The notes: generated by a model from the letters alone, not told the origin. DNA of 64,000 nucleotides from Sphingomonas psychrotolerans (GCF_002796605.1 NZ_CP024923.1:1426001-1490000); one strand, 5' to 3'; positions 9,827 to 19,517 are shown, counted from the first letter of the stretch. Translations and numbers: made by a program.

Positions 9827-11257
9827 TTGAGCGCAACAACGGAAACCGGCGCCGGCAAGGCCGTCGTCACGCGCTTCGCGCCTTCGCCTACCGGGTACCT
9901 CCATATCGGGGGCGCGCGCACGGCGTTGTTCAACCTGCTGTTCGCCCGTCATCATGGCGGGAAGTTCCTGCTGCGCATCGAAGATACCGACCGCGCGCGC
10001 TCGACCGAGTCGGCGATCGCGGCAATTCTCGACGGGATGCGCTGGCTCGGGCTCGATTGGGACGGCGACGAGGTCTACCAATTCTCGCGCGCGGCGCGGC
10101 ATGCCGAGGTCGCCCAGGAGATGCTGGCCAATGGCCACGCCTATAAATGCTTCGCTACCGCCGAGGAGCTTGAGGCGATGCGCGCCGAACAGCGCGCCAA
10201 CAAACAGCCGTTGCGCTATGACGGTCGCTGGCGCGACCGCGACGCGAGCGAAGCCCCCGAAAGCGCCCCCTTCGTCGTTCGTCTGAAGGCGCCGCGCCAA
10301 GGCAGCGTCACGATCCAGGATCAGGTCCAGGGCGCGGTCACCGTCAACAACAGCGAGCTCGACGATATGGTCCTGCTCCGCTCGGACGGCACGCCAACCT
10401 ATATGCTCGCAGTGGTAGTCGACGATCACGACATGGGCGTCACCCATGTCATCCGCGGCGACGATCACCTCAACAACGCTTTCCGCCAGCTGCCGATCTA
10501 TCGCGCGATGGGCTGGGAAGAGCCGACCTACGCGCACATTCCGCTGATCCACGGCGCGGACGGCGCCAAGCTCTCCAAACGCCACGGTGCGTTGGGCGTC
10601 GACGCCTATCGCGACGAGCTCGGCCTGCTGCCCGAAGCGGTGTCGAACTATCTGCTTCGCCTCGGCTGGGGGCATGGCGACGACGAGATCATCAGCCGCG
10701 AGCAGGCAGTCGAATGGTTCGATCTGGCCGGCGTCGGCAAGAGCCCCTCGCGCTTCGACTTGAAGAAGCTCGAGAATCTCAACGGTCATTATATCCGCTC
10801 GACCGACGATTCGCGCCTCGCCGAACTGGTGGCCAAGCGCCTGCCCTTCCAACTTTCGGAAGCGCAATCGACGCTGCTCGAAGCGGCAATGCCCTCGCTC
10901 AAGCCACGCGCCGCAAATCTCAACGAGATAGCCGACGGTGCGATGTTCCTTTTCCGGACCCGTCCGCTCGATATGGACGAAGGCGCCAGAGCTTTGCTGG
11001 AGGGCGATGCCCTCGCGCTTCTTGCTGCGGTGCACACCGCGCTTGACGCGGCCGGAAGCTGGGATACGGAAGCGCTCGAAGCGGCGGTACGCACCGTCGC
11101 CGACGATGCGGGGGTCAAGCTCGGCGCCGTCGCGCAACCTTTGCGCGCGGCTTTGGTCGGGCGACGAACCTCTCCGGGCATCTTCGACGTTCTGGCGTTG
11201 CTGGGGCGGGAGGAGAGCTTGGCCCGTATCGCCGATCAAATGACCAAGCCCGCCTGA
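9827..11257 (+). CDS. gltX: Glutamate--tRNA ligase
   Basis: This is a class I aminoacyl-tRNA synthetase charging tRNA-Glu. The HIGH-type motif is in [15 protein letters not shown] (about residues 16-30) and the KMSKS-type motif is KLSKRHG (about 248-254). The length is 476 residues. The conserved N-terminus starts at a TTG (9827) preceded by GGGAG; the only upstream in-frame start, a GTG at 9767, would lie inside the divergent comEC. Many alphaproteobacteria carry a second GltX that also charges tRNA-Gln; which one this is cannot be told. Confidence 0.93.
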   Translation: MSATTETGAGKAVVTRFAPSPTGYLHIGGARTALFNLLFARHHGGKFLLRIEDTDRARSTESAIAAILDGMRWLGLDWDGDEVYQFSRAARHAEVAQEMLANGHAYKCFATAEELEAMRAEQRANKQPLRYDGRWRDRDASEAPESAPFVVRLKAPRQGSVTIQDQVQGAVTVNNSELDDMVLLRSDGTPTYMLAVVVDDHDMGVTHVIRGDDHLNNAFRQLPIYRAMGWEEPTYAHIPLIHGADGAKLSKRHGALGVDAYRDELGLLPEAVSNYLLRLGWGHGDDEIISREQAVEWFDLAGVGKSPSRFDLKKLENLNGHYIRSTDDSRLAELVAKRLPFQLSEAQSTLLEAAMPSLKPRAANLNEIADGAMFLFRTRPLDMDEGARALLEGDALALLAAVHTALDAAGSWDTEALEAAVRTVADDAGVKLGAVAQPLRAALVGRRTSPGIFDVLALLGREESLARIADQMTKPA

Positions 11258-11282
11258 TCCGGGCCAGACAAGGACGACGTGT

Positions 11283-12566
11283 ATGAGCGATACCGCGAAG
11301 CTTCAGGTTCCGGGTAAGGAAGTCGAATACCCGATCCTCACGGGCAGCGTCGGCCCCGACGTCGTCGATATCCGCAAGCTCTATGCCCAGACCGGCAAAT
11401 TCACCTACGATCCCGGCTTCACCTCCACCGCGTCGTGCGAATCGGGCCTGACCTATATCGACGGCGACGAGGGCATCCTGCTCCATCGCGGCTATCCGAT
11501 CGGCCAACTCGCCGAGCAGTCCAGCTTCATGGAAGTCGCCTACCTCCTGCTGAACGGCGAGTTGCCGGGCGCGGAAGAGCTCACCAAATTCAACACCACG
11601 ATCACCCGCCACACGATGCTGCACGAGCAGCTCGCGACCTTTTATCGCGGCTTCCGTCGCGATGCGCATCCCATGGCGGTGATGTGCGGCGTCGCCGGCG
11701 CGCTCTCGGCCTTCTATCATGATTCAACCGACATTACCGATCCGAAGCAGCGCATGATCGCGTCGCACCGGCTGATCGCCAAGATGCCGACAATCGCGGC
11801 GATGGCGTACAAGTACAGCGTCGGCCAGCCGTTCCTCTATCCCGACAATCGCCTGTCCTATACCGGCAACTTCCTGCGGATGACCTTCGGCGTCCCCGCC
11901 GAGGAATATGTCGTCAACCCGGTGGTGGAAAAGGCGCTCGACCGCATCTTCATCCTCCACGCCGATCACGAGCAGAACGCCTCGACCTCGACCGTGCGCC
12001 TCGCCGGCTCGTCGGGCGCCAACCCCTTCGCATGCATCGCCGCGGGCATCGCCTGCCTCTGGGGCCCGGCGCATGGCGGCGCCAACGAAGCGGCGCTCAA
12101 CATGCTTCATGAGATCGGTCGTCCCGAGCGGATCCCGGAATTCATCGCGCGTGCCAAGGACAAGAACGATCCGTTCCGCCTCATGGGCTTCGGCCACCGC
12201 GTCTACAAGAATTACGATCCGCGCGCGACGGTGATGCAGAAGACCGTGCGCGAAGTGTTCAAGGAATTGAACGTCTCGGACCCGGTGTTCGAGGTCGCGA
12301 TTCAGCTAGAAGAAATGGCGCTCAAGGACCCGTATTTCATCGAGAAGAAGCTGTTTCCCAACGTCGATTTCTATTCGGGCGTGATCCTCTCGGCGATCGG
12401 CTTCCCGACAACGATGTTCACGGCATTGTTCGCGCTCGCCCGTACCGTCGGCTGGGTCGCACAGTGGAACGAAATGATCTCGGACCCCGAGCAGAAGATC
12501 GGTCGTCCGCGCCAGCTCTATACCGGCCCCACCCAGCGCGATTACGTTCCCGTCGACCAGCGCTGA
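11283..12566 (+). CDS. gltA: Citrate synthase (type II, hexameric)
   Basis: It condenses acetyl-CoA and oxaloacetate at the head of the TCA cycle. The 427-residue length and the N-terminal beta-rich domain fit the Gram-negative type II enzyme. Catalytic elements are visible: a histidine in [11 protein letters not shown], the [14 protein letters not shown] segment with the second histidine and an arginine, and the aspartate in NVDFYSG. It starts 25 bases after gltX on the same strand. The following 20 bases lead into a REP-like hairpin. Confidence 0.96.
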   Translation: MSDTAKLQVPGKEVEYPILTGSVGPDVVDIRKLYAQTGKFTYDPGFTSTASCESGLTYIDGDEGILLHRGYPIGQLAEQSSFMEVAYLLLNGELPGAEELTKFNTTITRHTMLHEQLATFYRGFRRDAHPMAVMCGVAGALSAFYHDSTDITDPKQRMIASHRLIAKMPTIAAMAYKYSVGQPFLYPDNRLSYTGNFLRMTFGVPAEEYVVNPVVEKALDRIFILHADHEQNASTSTVRLAGSSGANPFACIAAGIACLWGPAHGGANEAALNMLHEIGRPERIPEFIARAKDKNDPFRLMGFGHRVYKNYDPRATVMQKTVREVFKELNVSDPVFEVAIQLEEMALKDPYFIEKKLFPNVDFYSGVILSAIGFPTTMFTALFALARTVGWVAQWNEMISDPEQKIGRPRQLYTGPTQRDYVPVDQR

Positions 12567-12576
12567 GGCGAACGCA

Positions 12577-12606
12577 TCCGCTCCGTCATCCCGGACCCGG
12601 GGTGAT
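12577..12606. repeat. REP-like hairpin after gltA (weak)
   Basis: CGTCATCCCGGACCCGGGGTGATGG forms an imperfect hairpin related to the CGTCATCCCGGC palindromes at 24142, 34149 and 58557. It separates gltA from the convergent DUF1801 gene and may act in transcript termination. No U-run follows. Confidence 0.35.
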
Positions 12607-12948
12607 GGAGCGAGCCTGCGCCTGTGCAATTTCCATTACCAGATCCTCGGGCAACGGTTCGGCGTAGAGAAACTGGACCGTGTCTTTTTTTGCCCGATAC
12701 CGCCCCAACCGGGCTTCGAAATCGGTGTCGCCGCGATAGACCGGATAGACGCCCAGATGCTTCTGCCAGACAGCGCAATATAGGAACGACCGGCCGCCGA
12801 GCTGGAAGGCGGGCATGTCGTATTTGATTGCCTCCTTCAGGCCGGGCGCCGCGGCGCGAACGATCGCGCGGAGTCGCTCTGCATAATCTCGGCCCGGCCC
12901 CGCCTGTGCGGCGAGATAGGCGTCCACGCTTTCGAATTGGCCCGTCAT
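12586..12948 (-). CDS. DUF1801 domain-containing protein (YdhG-like)
   Basis: The 120-residue protein matches the DUF1801/YdhG fold: an early helix with YAERLRAIVRAAAPGLKEAIKYDMPAF, then FLYCAVWQKHLGVYP and a C-terminal helix beginning PLPEDLV. Relatives include the Bacillus frataxin-like protein Fra, which binds iron, but a metal role is not shown here. It is convergent with gltA, and no operon partner is evident. Confidence 0.78.
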   Translation of the reverse strand: MTGQFESVDAYLAAQAGPGRDYAERLRAIVRAAAPGLKEAIKYDMPAFQLGGRSFLYCAVWQKHLGVYPVYRGDTDFEARLGRYRAKKDTVQFLYAEPLPEDLVMEIAQAQARSITPGPG

Positions 12949-12988
12949 GGCCTAAATATGCCGAGGCCGTCCCGACGGCGCAATCGGC

Positions 12989-13858
12989 TCAGTGCCCCGC
13001 CTCCGCGGCGACCCACGTCTGAAACGCCATCATTGCCGGGCTCGGTACGCGCGACTTGAGCCAGGTCAGCCAATAGCGCCCGGTCGCCACTTCCACCGCG
13101 AACGGCCGCACCAGCGATCCGTCATCAATCGCCCGGCCCAGCATCGACGCGGGCGCAAGCGCCACGCCGGCGCCCTGCATCGCCGCCTCTGCCATCGCCA
13201 GCGACGAATCGAATACCGGCCCCTTCAGCGTCGGTGCCACGACGCCCGCCGCCTCGAACCAGCGCTGCCACTCGTCGGCGCGGTAGGAACGCAACAGCGG
13301 CTCGGCGAGCAGATCGCACGGATTTGCAAGTCTCCGCGCCAGCGCCGGGGTGCAGAGCGGGGTCAGCGGCGCCTCCATTAGCGCTACCGTCTCGGTCGCG
13401 TGCCACGCGCCGTCGCCGAAGCGGATCGCAAGATCGAGCCCCTCGCCCGCCAGATCGACTCGATTATTGTTGGTGAACAGCCGCAAATCGACTCGAGGAT
13501 GCGCCGCACGAAATGCCGGCAGCCGCGGCAGCAGCCAGCCGGTAGCGAAGGTCCCCACCGCCGCCACCGAGAGCAATTGCGTCGCCTCGCCGCTGGCGAT
13601 CCCTTCGACCAGTTCGGCGATGCGATCAAAGCTCTCCGCCAGCGCCGGCTGGAGCGCCAGCCCCTCGTCGGTCAAGGCCAGGCCCCGTGGCAACCGGCGA
13701 AACAGCTGTACCCCCAGCCGTAGTTCGAGTGCCTTGACCTGATGGCTGACCGCTGCCTGCGTCACGCACAATTCGATCGCGGCGCGGGTGAAGGAAAGGT
13801 GCCGCGCCGACGCCTCGAACGCGCGTAGGGCATTGAGCGGCAAGTGCGGGCGGACCAT
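12989..13858 (-). CDS. LysR-family transcriptional regulator (GcvA/AmpR-like)
   Basis: The 289-residue protein has an N-terminal LysR helix-turn-helix (about 5-65, LSFTRAAIELCVTQAAVSHQ) and a periplasmic-binding-like effector domain (about 92-285). The start PHLPLNALRAFEASARH is characteristic of the GcvA/AmpR subgroup. LysR targets are usually divergent; here the divergent gene at 14008 encodes a small secreted Arg/Asp-rich protein 149 bases away. The effector is unknown. Confidence 0.85.
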   Translation of the reverse strand: MVRPHLPLNALRAFEASARHLSFTRAAIELCVTQAAVSHQVKALELRLGVQLFRRLPRGLALTDEGLALQPALAESFDRIAELVEGIASGEATQLLSVAAVGTFATGWLLPRLPAFRAAHPRVDLRLFTNNNRVDLAGEGLDLAIRFGDGAWHATETVALMEAPLTPLCTPALARRLANPCDLLAEPLLRSYRADEWQRWFEAAGVVAPTLKGPVFDSSLAMAEAAMQGAGVALAPASMLGRAIDDGSLVRPFAVEVATGRYWLTWLKSRVPSPAMMAFQTWVAAEAGH

Positions 13859-14007
13859 CGCAAAGCCATAAGCACTTCTAATGCCGCCGGCCAGCTTCCG
13901 CCCTGTGGGGCGTCGAATCTGTACCGGAGACTACAACTCGATTCAGCAACGGGAAGCCTCGCCCCGCTTAGTCTCTCCTCACTGCGGAACAAACCAGGAG
14001 AGCCAAG

Positions 14008-14343
14008 ATGAGGATTGCCAAGATCATCGCCGCCGCCGTGCTCGCGTTCACGGGGATAGCCGGCACCACCACTGCCGCCAGTGCGGCTCCGATTGCCGTC
14101 GTCGGTGCCAGCGCGGTCGCGCAGGACTATGGCTACGGCGATCGCAACGACCGCCGCTATCGGGAAGACCGGCGCTATCGCGGAGACCGCAATCGCTGGG
14201 ACCGCCGCGACCGCCGCGATCGCCACTGGGACCGCGGACGTGGCTACGATCGCGGGCGCTATTATCGCGGCCACCGCGCACGCCGGGTCTGCTGGAACGA
14301 ATGGCGCCGCGGCCACCGCGTGACGGTCTGCCGCCGCCGCTAG
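14008..14343 (+). CDS. Small secreted Arg/Asp/Tyr-rich protein
   Basis: The 111-residue product has a Sec signal peptide (about 1-27, ending AASAAP). A low-complexity middle (about 40-90) follows, built from Asp, Arg and Tyr in repeats such as RRYREDRRYRGDR. The C-terminus has a Cys pair (CWNEW and VTVC) that may form a disulfide. Similar small periplasmic proteins are common in sphingomonads and have no assigned function. AGGAGAG-like sequence precedes the ATG. It is divergent from the LysR regulator. Confidence 0.75.
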   Translation: MRIAKIIAAAVLAFTGIAGTTTAASAAPIAVVGASAVAQDYGYGDRNDRRYREDRRYRGDRNRWDRRDRRDRHWDRGRGYDRGRYYRGHRARRVCWNEWRRGHRVTVCRRR

Positions 14344-14389
14344 GAAGACCGGGCGCCTGCCGAATGGTGGGCGCCCAATCCCTTTTACG

Positions 14390-15787
14390 TCACTCCCGCC
14401 AGGGCAGCGAGAACAGGAACCGCGCGCCCATGCCCGGCGCGCTGTCGACAGTCAGGTCGCCGCCCATCGCTCGCGCCAGCCGCCGTGCGATGTAGAGCCC
14501 GAGGCCAGACCCGCCCGGCTCGCTGTCGTCGACCCGGCCGAACTTTTCGAAAATCCGTTCCTGGTCCTCGGGCGCGATGCCCTTGCCCTGATCGGCGACG
14601 ATAACGCAGCCTTTGTCGCCGTCGCGCTCGAGTCGGATCCAGACCATGGCGCCGGGGGGGGAATAGCGCACGGCGTTGCCGATCAGGTTGACCAGCACCT
14701 GCAGCGCGCGGCGGAATTCGCCGGTTACGGGCAAGTGTTCGTCCATCGGTGGCTTGTCGATCCGCACTTCGGATTGCGCCGCGCGCACCCCGAGTAGCCC
14801 CGACGCCCGCCGCGCCACGTCGGCGAGGTCGATCGGCTCGAGCCCGATCGCGAAATCGTCGCGCTCGATCGCCTGCAGGTCGACGAGATCCTCGACCAGC
14901 CCGAGCAGGTGCCGCCCGGCATTGGCGATGTCGCTGGCATATTCGGCATAATCGGCCTTGAGCGGCCCATCCAGCTGCGCACTGATGCTGTCGGCATTGG
15001 CGATGATCTTGCCCAGCGGACCGCGCAGCGCGCGATCCAGCCGCTGACTGAACGAATCGGGAAAGCCGCCAAACGCCGCCGCGGGCGCCGGCAGCGGTGC
15101 GTCGGGGCCGGGTTCGCCCGGCAGTGGCGCCTCGAGCATGTGCGTCGCGCCGACGAAGCCGGCAAAGCGCCCGCCGGGATCGCTGCGTGGCGTCGCAGCC
15201 AGCCGCGCCATCCGCCCCGTGCCGCGGATCTCGGCCTTCTGGCCATCGAACTGCGCCTGCGCCGCCACCGCGTCGAGAATCGGCAGATTGCCGCTCTCGT
15301 CCTGCTCGAGCCGGAACAGCCGGGTCAGCGGCTGGCCGAGCATCGCGCTCGAATCGAAACCATAGCGATCGCCCGCCTCGATCGAGAGGAAGGTGATGCG
15401 CAGCGACGCGTCGGTCTCCCACAGCCAGTCGGCCGCCGAACGGAAGAAGTCGCCCTCGCGCTCGAACTCGCTCGCGGTCGCACGCCACGCCGGACGTTGG
15501 CGCCAGCCGCTCACTTCGAGCCGCACCCCGCCGTCCTCTGGCTCGGCGCGCACCCAAAGATCGAGATCGTCCTCACCGTCCGCCGCAACGACGTTACGCG
15601 AGATCGCGATGCCGAGCCGCTGGGCGAGCCGCGCCAGCGTGGCGATCTGCGGCACCGCCAGCGGCGCGCCGGGCTCCCCGCCGGCCCGCTGGTTGAGTTC
15701 GGACAGCCGCGGCTCGGCGTCGATCAGACGCCCCTCGCGATCGAGTCGCCCGCAAGCGACGGGAAGTGCGCGATCGAGTGCGTTCAT
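14390..15787 (-). CDS. PAS/HATPase sensor kinase-like protein lacking the H-box histidine
   Basis: About 465 residues: a poorly conserved N-terminus, a PAS-like region (about 105-215), a dimerisation region (about 243-305) and a complete ATPase domain (about 350-465) with NLIGNAVRYSP, DQGKGIAPE and GSGLGLYIARRLARAMGG. Aligning the dimerisation helix with FxxxxSHELRTPL gives FSQRLDRALRGPL, so Arg252 stands where the phosphoacceptor His should be, and the next Glu is Ala. It therefore probably cannot autophosphorylate in the normal way. Its start overlaps the stop of the DUF2336 gene (ATGA), a strong sign of joint function. Confidence 0.85.
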   Translation of the reverse strand: MNALDRALPVACGRLDREGRLIDAEPRLSELNQRAGGEPGAPLAVPQIATLARLAQRLGIAISRNVVAADGEDDLDLWVRAEPEDGGVRLEVSGWRQRPAWRATASEFEREGDFFRSAADWLWETDASLRITFLSIEAGDRYGFDSSAMLGQPLTRLFRLEQDESGNLPILDAVAAQAQFDGQKAEIRGTGRMARLAATPRSDPGGRFAGFVGATHMLEAPLPGEPGPDAPLPAPAAAFGGFPDSFSQRLDRALRGPLGKIIANADSISAQLDGPLKADYAEYASDIANAGRHLLGLVEDLVDLQAIERDDFAIGLEPIDLADVARRASGLLGVRAAQSEVRIDKPPMDEHLPVTGEFRRALQVLVNLIGNAVRYSPPGAMVWIRLERDGDKGCVIVADQGKGIAPEDQERIFEKFGRVDDSEPGGSGLGLYIARRLARAMGGDLTVDSAPGMGARFLFSLPWRE

Positions 15788-16902
15788 GCCGCGGCCCTCG
15801 TGACGGCCAGCGCCAGCATCGCTGCGCGATAATCGGGATCGAGCCGCAGCGGCGCGATCGCCGCACGCGCATCGTCGACGGGGATGGCGAGGATCGCATC
15901 GAGCCGGTCGGCAAAACGCTCGACATCGCGGCGCGGATCGGCCTCGCACAGTGCGAACCCAATCTGGGCGACCGTCTCACGGTCGAGATCGAGCGCGCGG
16001 AGCGCCAGCCACAGCCGGTCGGTGGTGGAATCGAGCACGATCTCGCGCGCGAGCGGATAGCCGACGCCCAATCCGTGCGCGAACAGCGCGATGAACAACA
16101 CCATGCGCCGGTCACCCAGCGCCTCGACGAGCAGCTGCGGCAATTCGCCGGCGGGGGCGTCGATCGCCGCGGCGAAGCGCATCGCGGCCGCTTCGAGCCG
16201 GCCGCCCTCGTCATAGGAAGCGAGGCTGCGCTGGGCCGCATCCGAAAGCGCGCGGTCGAGCAGCGGCAGCGCGCCATCGGCGACCTCGCCGATGCGTTCG
16301 CGCAGCGCCGCTGCGACCCACCAGACCAGTCGGTGGTGCAGCTCGGCGGGCAGATCGGTGTAGGTGAGCTGTGCCACATCGGGACCGCCACGCCGCCGAC
16401 TTTCGGCGACCAGCACCGCCATCGCGCCGCTGGCGAGCGCGCGATCGGGATCCTGGACGAATCGGTTGACGAGGCTCGGTCGCCGCGGATCGTCCGGAGC
16501 ATTCATCGGCAGCGCTGCCGCGATCGCGTCCTGCCGCACCCGCGCCATCAATTCGGCCATCAGCGCAGAGTCGCGCAGCAGCCCCGAAAGGAACAATCGC
16601 TCGAACACCCCCGCCTCGGTCCGCAACACCGATGCAGCCAGGCGGCTTTCGCCGCGCGAACTCAGCAATTGCGCGCCATGTTCGCGGATATCGGCCTCTA
16701 TCGTATCGATCAGCGCGCGCAGCAGCAGCGCCAGCGCAACGCGCGTCCGCTCATCGAGTCGTGCCTCGTCGGGAAGGAAGAAATCCTCGATCGCCACTGC
16801 CAGTCCGTGCGGGACGCGCGCCTCCACAGCCGTCGCGGAGGCGAGCAGCGGGGTGGCGCCGCCATTGGCGCCGGGGTTTGTGTCGACGGGGTTATCCGAC
16901 AT
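15784..16902 (-). CDS. DUF2336 domain-containing protein
   Basis: The 372-residue protein is helical, without signal peptide or membrane segments, and resembles alphaproteobacterial DUF2336 proteins. Recurrent helical motifs such as DRALASGAMAVLVAES and LLDRALSDAAQRSLA suggest HEAT-like repeats. Function is unknown. It is translationally coupled to the downstream degenerate histidine kinase, which points to a shared signalling role. The family call is from remembered sequence patterns. Confidence 0.7.
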   Translation of the reverse strand: MSDNPVDTNPGANGGATPLLASATAVEARVPHGLAVAIEDFFLPDEARLDERTRVALALLLRALIDTIEADIREHGAQLLSSRGESRLAASVLRTEAGVFERLFLSGLLRDSALMAELMARVRQDAIAAALPMNAPDDPRRPSLVNRFVQDPDRALASGAMAVLVAESRRRGGPDVAQLTYTDLPAELHHRLVWWVAAALRERIGEVADGALPLLDRALSDAAQRSLASYDEGGRLEAAAMRFAAAIDAPAGELPQLLVEALGDRRMVLFIALFAHGLGVGYPLAREIVLDSTTDRLWLALRALDLDRETVAQIGFALCEADPRRDVERFADRLDAILAIPVDDARAAIAPLRLDPDYRAAMLALAVTRAAA

Positions 16903-16937
16903 CGGCCCCTGATAAGCGGAATGTGATTAAAGCGAAG

Positions 16938-18113
16938 CTAAGCTTTTTCGCGGGTGCCCTCAACCGCGGCGGCAAGCGTCAGGAACGCATAGAGCGCGAC
17001 GGCGGCCAGCCCGAACTGAACGAGCCCGGCCAGCGCGAAGGGCGTCAGCAACAGCAAATGCGCCGAGGGGCTCGCCCACCAGCGCCGGTGGCGCGAGGGC
17101 GCGCGCTCGATCAGCAATTGCGCCGCGAACGCCACCAGAGCGAGCACCAGCGGCGTCGTGGTGTCGAGCCGCACGCGTTCCATCCAGCCGCAACCAAGCG
17201 CAACCCCGCCGAACAGCACCAGCAGTGCCCATTCGACGCCGCGCGCCCGCTTTTCCTCACCGCGCAGCGCCGCCATCGCTCCGCCGGTCGCCAGTGCGGC
17301 GGCGGAAAGCAGCGAGGCGATCAGCCCGGTGCCTTCCCAATTATAGCCGATCGCGGCGAACGAAAGCAGCGCAAGCAGACCGCCGACCGCCAGCAATCCC
17401 CATGCGGGGAAATTGCGCGATACCAGCTCGGGCAGCGCCATCCGCGCGATTCGCGTGAACACCCAGCGATCCGCCCAGTCGATGCGGCGCTCGGTCAGCG
17501 CGGCAAGCACCCCGGTGTTGCGCGCGGCGAGGCCCTCGGCGCTATGTTCGACGGCATGGCCGCTGCGCAGCCAGCTGGCGGTTAGTGGAATATGTTCGGC
17601 GCCCGATTGCGCCGCGACCCGGAGCAGCGCCGACTGGAAATCATAATCCTCGGGCATCTGCGCGATCTGGCCGAGCTGGCCTACCGAGATGCGAGCCACG
17701 CCGGCCCAGCAGTCGCGCATGTCGAGCCGCTCGATCGCAGCGGGCGAACCGGCATCATCGGTGACCAGCAAAGCCTCGGGGCCTTCATGCCCCATCCGGT
17801 CCATCACCGGATCGGTGGTGACCAGCCCGTCGGCCATCACCAGCACGCGCGCGCCTTCGTCAATCTTTTCGGCGGCTTCCTCGGCCGATCGCACGATCTC
17901 GACGCCGACTTCGCCCCGCCCGGCGCGGCCGACCGCAGCGAGAAGCGCCGGAGTCATCCGTCCCACCGCGACCAGCACCTGTTCGGCACCGGCGCCGACG
18001 AGCAGCCGCACCTGATATTCGAGCAAGGTCATTCCGCCGAACGGCAGCGTCGCGACGAGCGTCCCGGGACGGTCGTTCGCCTCCTCGATCGCAAAAATAA
18101 GCCCCGCCAGCAT
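16938..18113 (-). CDS. Nucleotidyltransferase-like domain fused to a membrane domain
   Basis: The N-terminal half (about 1-200) resembles a sugar-nucleotide or CTP transferase fold: LPFGGMTLLEYQVRLLVGAGAEQVLVAVG mirrors the P-x-x-G-x-x-L-L-E opening of these enzymes, and VLVMADGLVTTD could be the metal-binding loop. The C-terminal half (about 230-391) has around five hydrophobic segments. Bifunctional cytidylyltransferase/CDP-alcohol transferases have this layout, but the DGxxAR CDP-alcohol motif is absent. It lies 132 bases downstream of the NamZ-like gene. Function is not assigned. Confidence 0.6.
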   Translation of the reverse strand: MLAGLIFAIEEANDRPGTLVATLPFGGMTLLEYQVRLLVGAGAEQVLVAVGRMTPALLAAVGRAGRGEVGVEIVRSAEEAAEKIDEGARVLVMADGLVTTDPVMDRMGHEGPEALLVTDDAGSPAAIERLDMRDCWAGVARISVGQLGQIAQMPEDYDFQSALLRVAAQSGAEHIPLTASWLRSGHAVEHSAEGLAARNTGVLAALTERRIDWADRWVFTRIARMALPELVSRNFPAWGLLAVGGLLALLSFAAIGYNWEGTGLIASLLSAAALATGGAMAALRGEEKRARGVEWALLVLFGGVALGCGWMERVRLDTTTPLVLALVAFAAQLLIERAPSRHRRWWASPSAHLLLLTPFALAGLVQFGLAAVALYAFLTLAAAVEGTREKA

Positions 18114-18150
18114 GATCTTGTGGTTAGCGGCTGCCGCGCATCCTGCAAGT

Positions 18151-18241
18151 CCCCCTTCCGCTTGCAGGGGTTAGGGGAGGGGAAATCGAGGACGTCGGTT
18201 GCGGATGGCCCCTCCCCCGACCCCTCCCGCAAGCGGAAGGG
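18151..18241. repeat. Large inverted repeat flanking a short spacer (REP-like)
   Basis: The left arm (18151-18182, CCCCCTTCCGCTTGC onward) and right arm (about 18209-18241, ending GCAAGCGGAAGGGC) are imperfect inverse complements of about 32 bases. About 26 bases separate them. It starts right after the stop of the NamZ-like gene, in the spacer before the nucleotidyltransferase-like gene, so it may stabilise or terminate the transcript. Its sequence differs from the CGTCATCCCGGC family elsewhere in the window. Confidence 0.6.
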
Positions 18242-18245
18242 CAGA

Positions 18246-19442
18246 TCAGTATAGCAGGAAAGGCCGCCGCGCCTCGGCCCACGCCGCCTCGTCGGGCAGG
18301 GTCAGCGCGTCGAGATCGCCTGCCAGAGCGTCCGCACCGTCGACCCATTCGCGCAGGCCCGGACCGCCATTGATCACGTCGATCGCCAGCTTGTCGAAGA
18401 CATATTCGTAGGGGAAATCGCGCCACAGGTCGTAGTCGGGGTAGAGCGCGCGGATCGCCTTGAACCCCAAAGCCTGCAGCCGCCACGGCTTGAACGCTTC
18501 GTGGTCATAAGCCGGCCCCTCGGCGTGGAGGAATATTCCCGAGCAGAGCTGCCCGACATGCTTGTGGAAGGTCGGCTGGAACCAGAAGTCGCGCAGCGTA
18601 CAGCCTGTCAGCCAATCGGGAGCGAAGCGGCGCATCTCGGCAATCACGGCTTTTGCGTCGACGTCCGGCGCCCCGAACAGCTCGAGCGGCCGTGTCGTCC
18701 CCCGCCCCTCGGACAAATTGGTACCCTCGAGCATTACTGTGCCCGCATAGGCCCGCGCCATGTTGACGTTGGCGGCATTGGGGCTTGGATTGATCCATGG
18801 CCGCTCGGCAGGCCAACCGAACCCGGGCGCCGCCTCGGGCGCCCAGCCCTCCATCTCGATCACCCGATATCCAACGTCGAGCTTGAAGTGATCGATGAAC
18901 CACGCGCCCATCTCGCCCAGCGTCATCCCGTGCCGCATCGGCATCGGCCCCGCGCCGACGAAGCTCTCCCAGCCGGGGAGCAAGGTCAGTCCCTCGATCG
19001 GCCGCCCCGCCGGGTTGGGCCGATCGAGCACCCATACTTCCTTGCCGTGCGCCGCTGCGGCTTCGAGCAGGTAGAGCAAGGTGGTCACGAAGGTGTAGAT
19101 TCGGCAGCCGACGTCCTGCAGGTCGATCAGGATGACGTCGAACGTCCCCATCGACTGCCCGGTCGGCCGGCGCACCTCGCCGTACAGGCTGAACACCGGC
19201 ATGCCATAGGTCGGATCGGTGAAGTCGGGTGACTCCATCATATTGTCCTGCAGGTCGCCGCGCACGCCGTGCTGCGGCCCGAACACCGCGGAGACGTTGA
19301 GCCCGCTTGCCACCAGCGCGTCGAGCGAATGGGTGAGGTCTGCCGTCACCGAGGCGGGATGCGCGAGCAACGCGACGCGCTTGCCCTCCAGAGGCTTCCG
19401 CAGCTCAGGCTCGGCGAGCAGCCGATCGATACCGAATTTCAT
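18246..19442 (-). CDS. DUF1343 protein, NamZ-like exo-N-acetylmuramidase family
   Basis: The 398-residue protein matches the DUF1343 family, whose characterised member is Bacillus NamZ, an exo-beta-N-acetylmuramidase in peptidoglycan recycling. Typical segments are LLAHPASVT, FGPQHGVRGDLQDNM, VILIDLQDVGCRIYT, VLDRPNPAGR and the late EGTNLSEGRGTTRPLELFGAP. I chose the ATG at 19442, where the family N-terminus starts. No signal peptide is seen at this start, so a cytoplasmic recycling role is plausible. The activity itself is inferred from the family. Confidence 0.83.
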   Translation of the reverse strand: MKFGIDRLLAEPELRKPLEGKRVALLAHPASVTADLTHSLDALVASGLNVSAVFGPQHGVRGDLQDNMMESPDFTDPTYGMPVFSLYGEVRRPTGQSMGTFDVILIDLQDVGCRIYTFVTTLLYLLEAAAAHGKEVWVLDRPNPAGRPIEGLTLLPGWESFVGAGPMPMRHGMTLGEMGAWFIDHFKLDVGYRVIEMEGWAPEAAPGFGWPAERPWINPSPNAANVNMARAYAGTVMLEGTNLSEGRGTTRPLELFGAPDVDAKAVIAEMRRFAPDWLTGCTLRDFWFQPTFHKHVGQLCSGIFLHAEGPAYDHEAFKPWRLQALGFKAIRALYPDYDLWRDFPYEYVFDKLAIDVINGGPGLREWVDGADALAGDLDALTLPDEAAWAEARRPFLLY

Positions 19443-19517
19443 GGAAAGCGAGGTGCCGGGAGTCGCGGCACGACGCAAGCCGGATCATCGCACTTTACCG
19501 GCCGGGTTACGATGGCC

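Noticed and set aside
9770..11239. A 489-codon minus-strand frame opposite gltX
   Set aside because: It is an antisense shadow; gltX carries both signature motifs and normal length.
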